Origin: Sipunculus nudus
Taxonomy: Eukaryota; Annelida; Sipuncula; Golfingiida; Sipunculidae
Assembly: GCA_026874595.1 (NCBI GenBank)
Contig: CM049309.1
Location: 23,255,033-23,319,032 of the forward strand
DNA: 64,000 bases
Direction: 5' to 3'
Shown here in pieces: positions 60,546 to 64,000 of the stretch (its first letter is position 1; each line of letters begins with the position of its first letter). The translations under genes were made by a program, and so were the position numbers. The notes beneath the pieces are model-generated. The model saw only the letters and a program-made list of their open reading frames with translations, made no database searches and was not told the origin of the DNA.

Positions 60546-60699
60546 CGACTACATCACTGTCTTATCGTATGGTCAGCTCATTCCTCAGTTAACAGACAGT
60601 GTCACCAAATGCCATGGATCTATTTGTTGCAAATATTACAATAAGAAACTGTAACTCTGTTAATTTTTAATCAAACAATCATTAAACATATATTAACGC

Positions 60700-61560
60700 A
60701 ACCTGTGCGGTCCGGAAATATGTGTCCGGAAAATGGCAGCCCCCAGGGGCAGTTTCAAGAAACTTGCAGAAGATCTATCAGGATTCCTTAAGGACGCCGG
60801 GAAAGTTTAGAACGGAAAATCGCCTTTGGTACCACGCCCAAATTCTTAAATATATAGTAGGATCAATATATGAGTCCTGATTTGCAAATTTTGTTAAATA
60901 TTAATGGCCATTTCGTTTAACTTAATATTATTTAGATAGACATTGCGTATATGTATAAAAAATACCTAGTACGACACAAGTGTTGGTTCCACGGCGACTA
61001 GGCCAAGTGAGACTAATTTGGTGTAAAGTGTGGCGTAGCCCGTCTCCGTCTGATATATATAGCCTCAGGGAGAGTTTTAATTGATGTGCCTCCTAATTAG
61101 TATTCACTCATGAGACAGTTAAGGTTGGGGTCTTGCAGCGTGTTTTATGACGTCTAAAAGAGTCACACCGGTAGTTACATAACGTATATGGACCTGACGC
61201 GGCGTTCGTTAAGTCAATTTGCCGCGTTCTCCTTCTGGTAGGAAGGTGTAAAGCAATTACCTTCAACAAGTGCTTATTTTCCCAGACATGCGCAGAAACC
61301 CTCCACGGGCCAAGCCGGTGTAGGACTCAAATGAACTAGATATGGCTTCGCCCGCAAAATATTGTGAGTTGGGGGCCCCGGATGGCTAATAGTGTCATGC
61401 CATTACCCAACGATCATTGGACGATTCGGTCTTGTATTTCTGTTCTCAACTCGGCCCGAAACCAGCTGTATCAACATTGACAATCGTGGGTAAGCTCCCC
61501 AGTCCCTCAGCCCAGAATGATTAGGCATCTTCAAACTACGCCATAGGCTCCAAATATGCC
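60700..61560. promoter_or_regulatory. GC-richer island, possible conserved regulatory DNA
   Basis: Base composition is raised for over 800 bp with no coding frame. Motifs include TTTTAATTGATG and CCTAATTAGTATTC (homeodomain-like, about 61075-61105), ATGCGCAGAAA (NRF1-like, about 61287), AATTTGCCGCG and GTCCGGAAATATGTGTCCGG (ETS-like pair, 60711). A second, smaller patch at 61840-62060 has TGACGTAATCACG and TGACGTTATCACG, a near-repeat of CREB/bZIP-like sites. Confidence 0.35.
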
Positions 61561-61685
61561 CATCGTCAATTTACAACCGTATGCAGACTGCAAAGATTTG
61601 ATAAAAATATGGTCTTTTAAAACATGATATATACTTCAATATATACAATATTTTGCTTGTGAGGCCATATCTATTTCATATATTT

Positions 61686-61689
<4 letters not shown>

Positions 61690-61739
<50 letters not shown>

Positions 61740-61748
61740 CTCGTTGCA

Positions 61749-61784
<36 letters not shown>
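61690..61784. repeat. Two (TA)n microsatellites
   Basis: TA runs at about 61690-61735 and 61752-61784 are separated by AAAATCTCGTTGCACTCA. Confidence 0.95.
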
Positions 61785-61789
<5 letters not shown>

Positions 61790-62060
61790 TTATATTATTT
61801 TCTTATATTCTCTATCATTTTTTAAGGCTTTGCGTGGCATGTTTTTGAAGATTTCGAGTATTGACGTAATCACGTTCGAGCATTGCCGCTGGTCTATAGT
61901 ATTGAACTATGAATAAACGCGACCGTAATCAAACCGTCCTTGCTTTAATCCCCGGTGAGAGTGACGTTATCACGTTTACCGCAGGGTTTCAAGAGGGGAA
62001 CGTGACGGTGCATTATAATGTCGCCAGTCCGCATTCATGTCGAAACACGCGCCATACTAT

Positions 62061-62918
62061 GTGAAGCTATATAGGAGTTCGGGCTTTATTCACTTTATAA
62101 AACAGTTTAAATGAACACCTGTATTTGCTTTTACCATCAGAATAGCCTAGAATCAACCAGAGAAGGAATTATGTACAATCCATATATATATATATATATT
62201 TGTTGTAGCGCTCTCGGGATCTTGTGTGCGCGGAATTAGTAAAATACAAATAACAAGATGTCCTAAAGTGGTAGAGTCGGTATATTCAGTAAAAACATGT
62301 ATACAGCATATACTGGTCAGTTGTTGTATCCAGCTCAGTGGTCAGTTCAAATCTGCTGCTGTCCAGACATCTGCAGCATCATTATACTTTGACCCATTTA
62401 CATTCAATTACAGTCATTAACTTAAATCTGTTTCTTCATGTTACTGACACATTATAAAAAACTACTTTATCAGACTTTATTCACAAGAAATGTGACCCAA
62501 AGATTATACATGAAGAAAATGGTTACAAACTAACATATATAGCTATTACTTACTGTATAGGTTATCACAAAGTTCTTCAACAGACACAGAAAATCCACTT
62601 AAATCATAATTGCAGTACCACTAAATAAGACACAAGGATGAAAACAGAGTTAATTAAAATTATAGGAATCGAGCAGTGCTCTAACTACGAAGCTAATATG
62701 TATAATACTGAGTGATTTATAGAAGAATTATTATGGCCAAACAAACACATGTACTGGGGGTGACTGTCCAGTGGTTTGACCACATGGTGTGACACACTGG
62801 GGAACAGACTGGCCCACAGCAGGGTTCTTCACATATAAGGTTAATAGTAAGACTTGAACATACATTATTAATTATCATCACTTACATTGAGCTCTACCAT
62901 ATAGATATATATACCATG

Positions 62919-62982
<64 letters not shown>

Positions 62983-64000
62983 GAGCAGATCACTGATGAT
63001 GGTCAATTGAATTATGTATAAAGATACTAAATGACACGTCAGACAAATAATACACTATACATTATTAAAAGAAAAAAATGTGTTATTGTATTATACACAG
63101 TGTCACATGGTTCACTAACAGGTTTTATATAGGAATTCTTTAACAAAGATGGTTGCAATATCCATCGTTTGGAATAGGAAAGTTACCCTGCCAAAATTTC
63201 CTTGAATAAAAATCAGCCCCAAAATAATTTAAAATTATTTAAATCCATGACGTATATACCATTTTACAAATGGTGTAGTGTTTGTTCTAATGATATATGT
63301 ATTTATTAAATTCACATTAATTATCGTATGAAATTTTGAAAATTTTAACAATTTTCGAATGGTACACAATTTTAAGGAACCAGTTACATCAAACCTCCTT
63401 TAGTGGGTAAACATCAAACTATATGACAATGTCTAGATACTGTTTTTTTGTTTCTTCTACCATGTTTCTTTCTAGAAGGAAGGTATTCATTTAGAAATTA
63501 TCAGAAAAAAGAACTTAAAAACAGAAAATCACAAAATAAAAGGAGCACGGTAAATATTTAAATCTATGTATCGATTACACAAATCATCATTGAAGAAATG
63601 GACCTTTGGGTTTATTTGCATCGGGGGGGGGGGGGGGGGGGGCACCCATTTGTGCCAGCCTTAAAACGCCCCTGGTTAGTTTTTTTTATATTTAGGTTAG
63701 GTGATTGTAATACGGAGTTTCAGGTAAATTTTATAAAGAGGTTAGACTGATATTAAAGGGAGGTTAAATAAATATTACAGGGAATTAATGTTGAACTAAA
63801 ATGGATAAATTTACTTCATATGATTAAAGCACTAGAAAGGATATATACAATTGTATAGTTGACATGTCAAAATACTATCAAGCACTATATATATTTCAAA
63901 TTTGCATAAAGGAGCTGGAATTATAAATAACTATGTTTCAAAATTATCACATTGCTTATATATTAAAACAATTGTAAAATATTCGTGATTGAATCCCTGG
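62061..64000. other. AT-rich end of window, microsatellites and a G run
   Basis: No gene seen. A TA repeat lies at 62918-62979 and a run of 20 G at 63623-63642, followed by CACCCATTTGTGCCAGCC. Confidence 0.6.

Overview
This is an AT-rich, intron-scale stretch of animal nuclear DNA. It carries no complete protein-coding gene that I can recognise. There are many TA, TAA and CA microsatellites, several tandem satellite blocks, decayed non-LTR and LTR retrotransposons, and inverted-repeat (foldback-like) elements. The repeat style, including GACGGACGACGG-like and AAGATGGCGTCCAA-like dispersed repeats, suggests a marine invertebrate, probably a lophotrochozoan such as a mollusc. That placement is inference only.

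Layout. 1-4.3 kb: AT-rich sequence with microsatellites and a minus-strand LINE 3' end (2676-2960). 4306-8475: one Ty3/Gypsy-class LTR retrotransposon with a 5' LTR, a tRNA-Pro-type primer binding site, broken gag, a shrunken pol, a polypurine tract and a truncated 3' LTR. 8.5-14.0 kb: AT-rich sequence with small repeats. 14.0-15.6 kb: satellite of about 55-bp monomers with a 165-bp higher-order period, abutting a LINE fragment. 17.1-24.1 kb: nested repeat territory, with a 77-bp satellite, a 29-bp satellite, a module shared by both, a diverged 1.2-kb-spaced duplication, a perfect 106-bp-arm hairpin and a 265-bp tandem duplication. 24.6-29.5 kb: GC-richer islands that look like regulatory or conserved non-coding DNA. 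30.0-30.5 kb: LINE 3' end, minus strand. 31.4-34.3 kb: foldback-like element with 286-bp inverted arms and a promoter-like interior. 38.9-39.7 kb: another GC-richer island. 40.3-44.0 kb: a 5'-truncated L1/Tx1-like LINE with a poly-A tail and 7-bp target-site duplication. 48.7 kb: LINE relic. 52.9-56.9 kb: inverted arms made of 160-170-bp repeats around a decayed LINE reverse transcriptase. 60.4-62.1 kb: a GACTTG-type repeat and GC-richer islands. 62.2-64 kb: AT-rich with microsatellites.

Reading the whole: the window resembles a gene desert or a very large intron or intergenic region, in which GC-richer, motif-dense islands (possible enhancers) survive among successive transposon and satellite insertions. 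The most unusual items are the perfect hairpin with a hammerhead-ribozyme-like motif at its turn, the two large inverted-arm elements, and the module that appears in two unrelated satellites. All transposon proteins here are broken.
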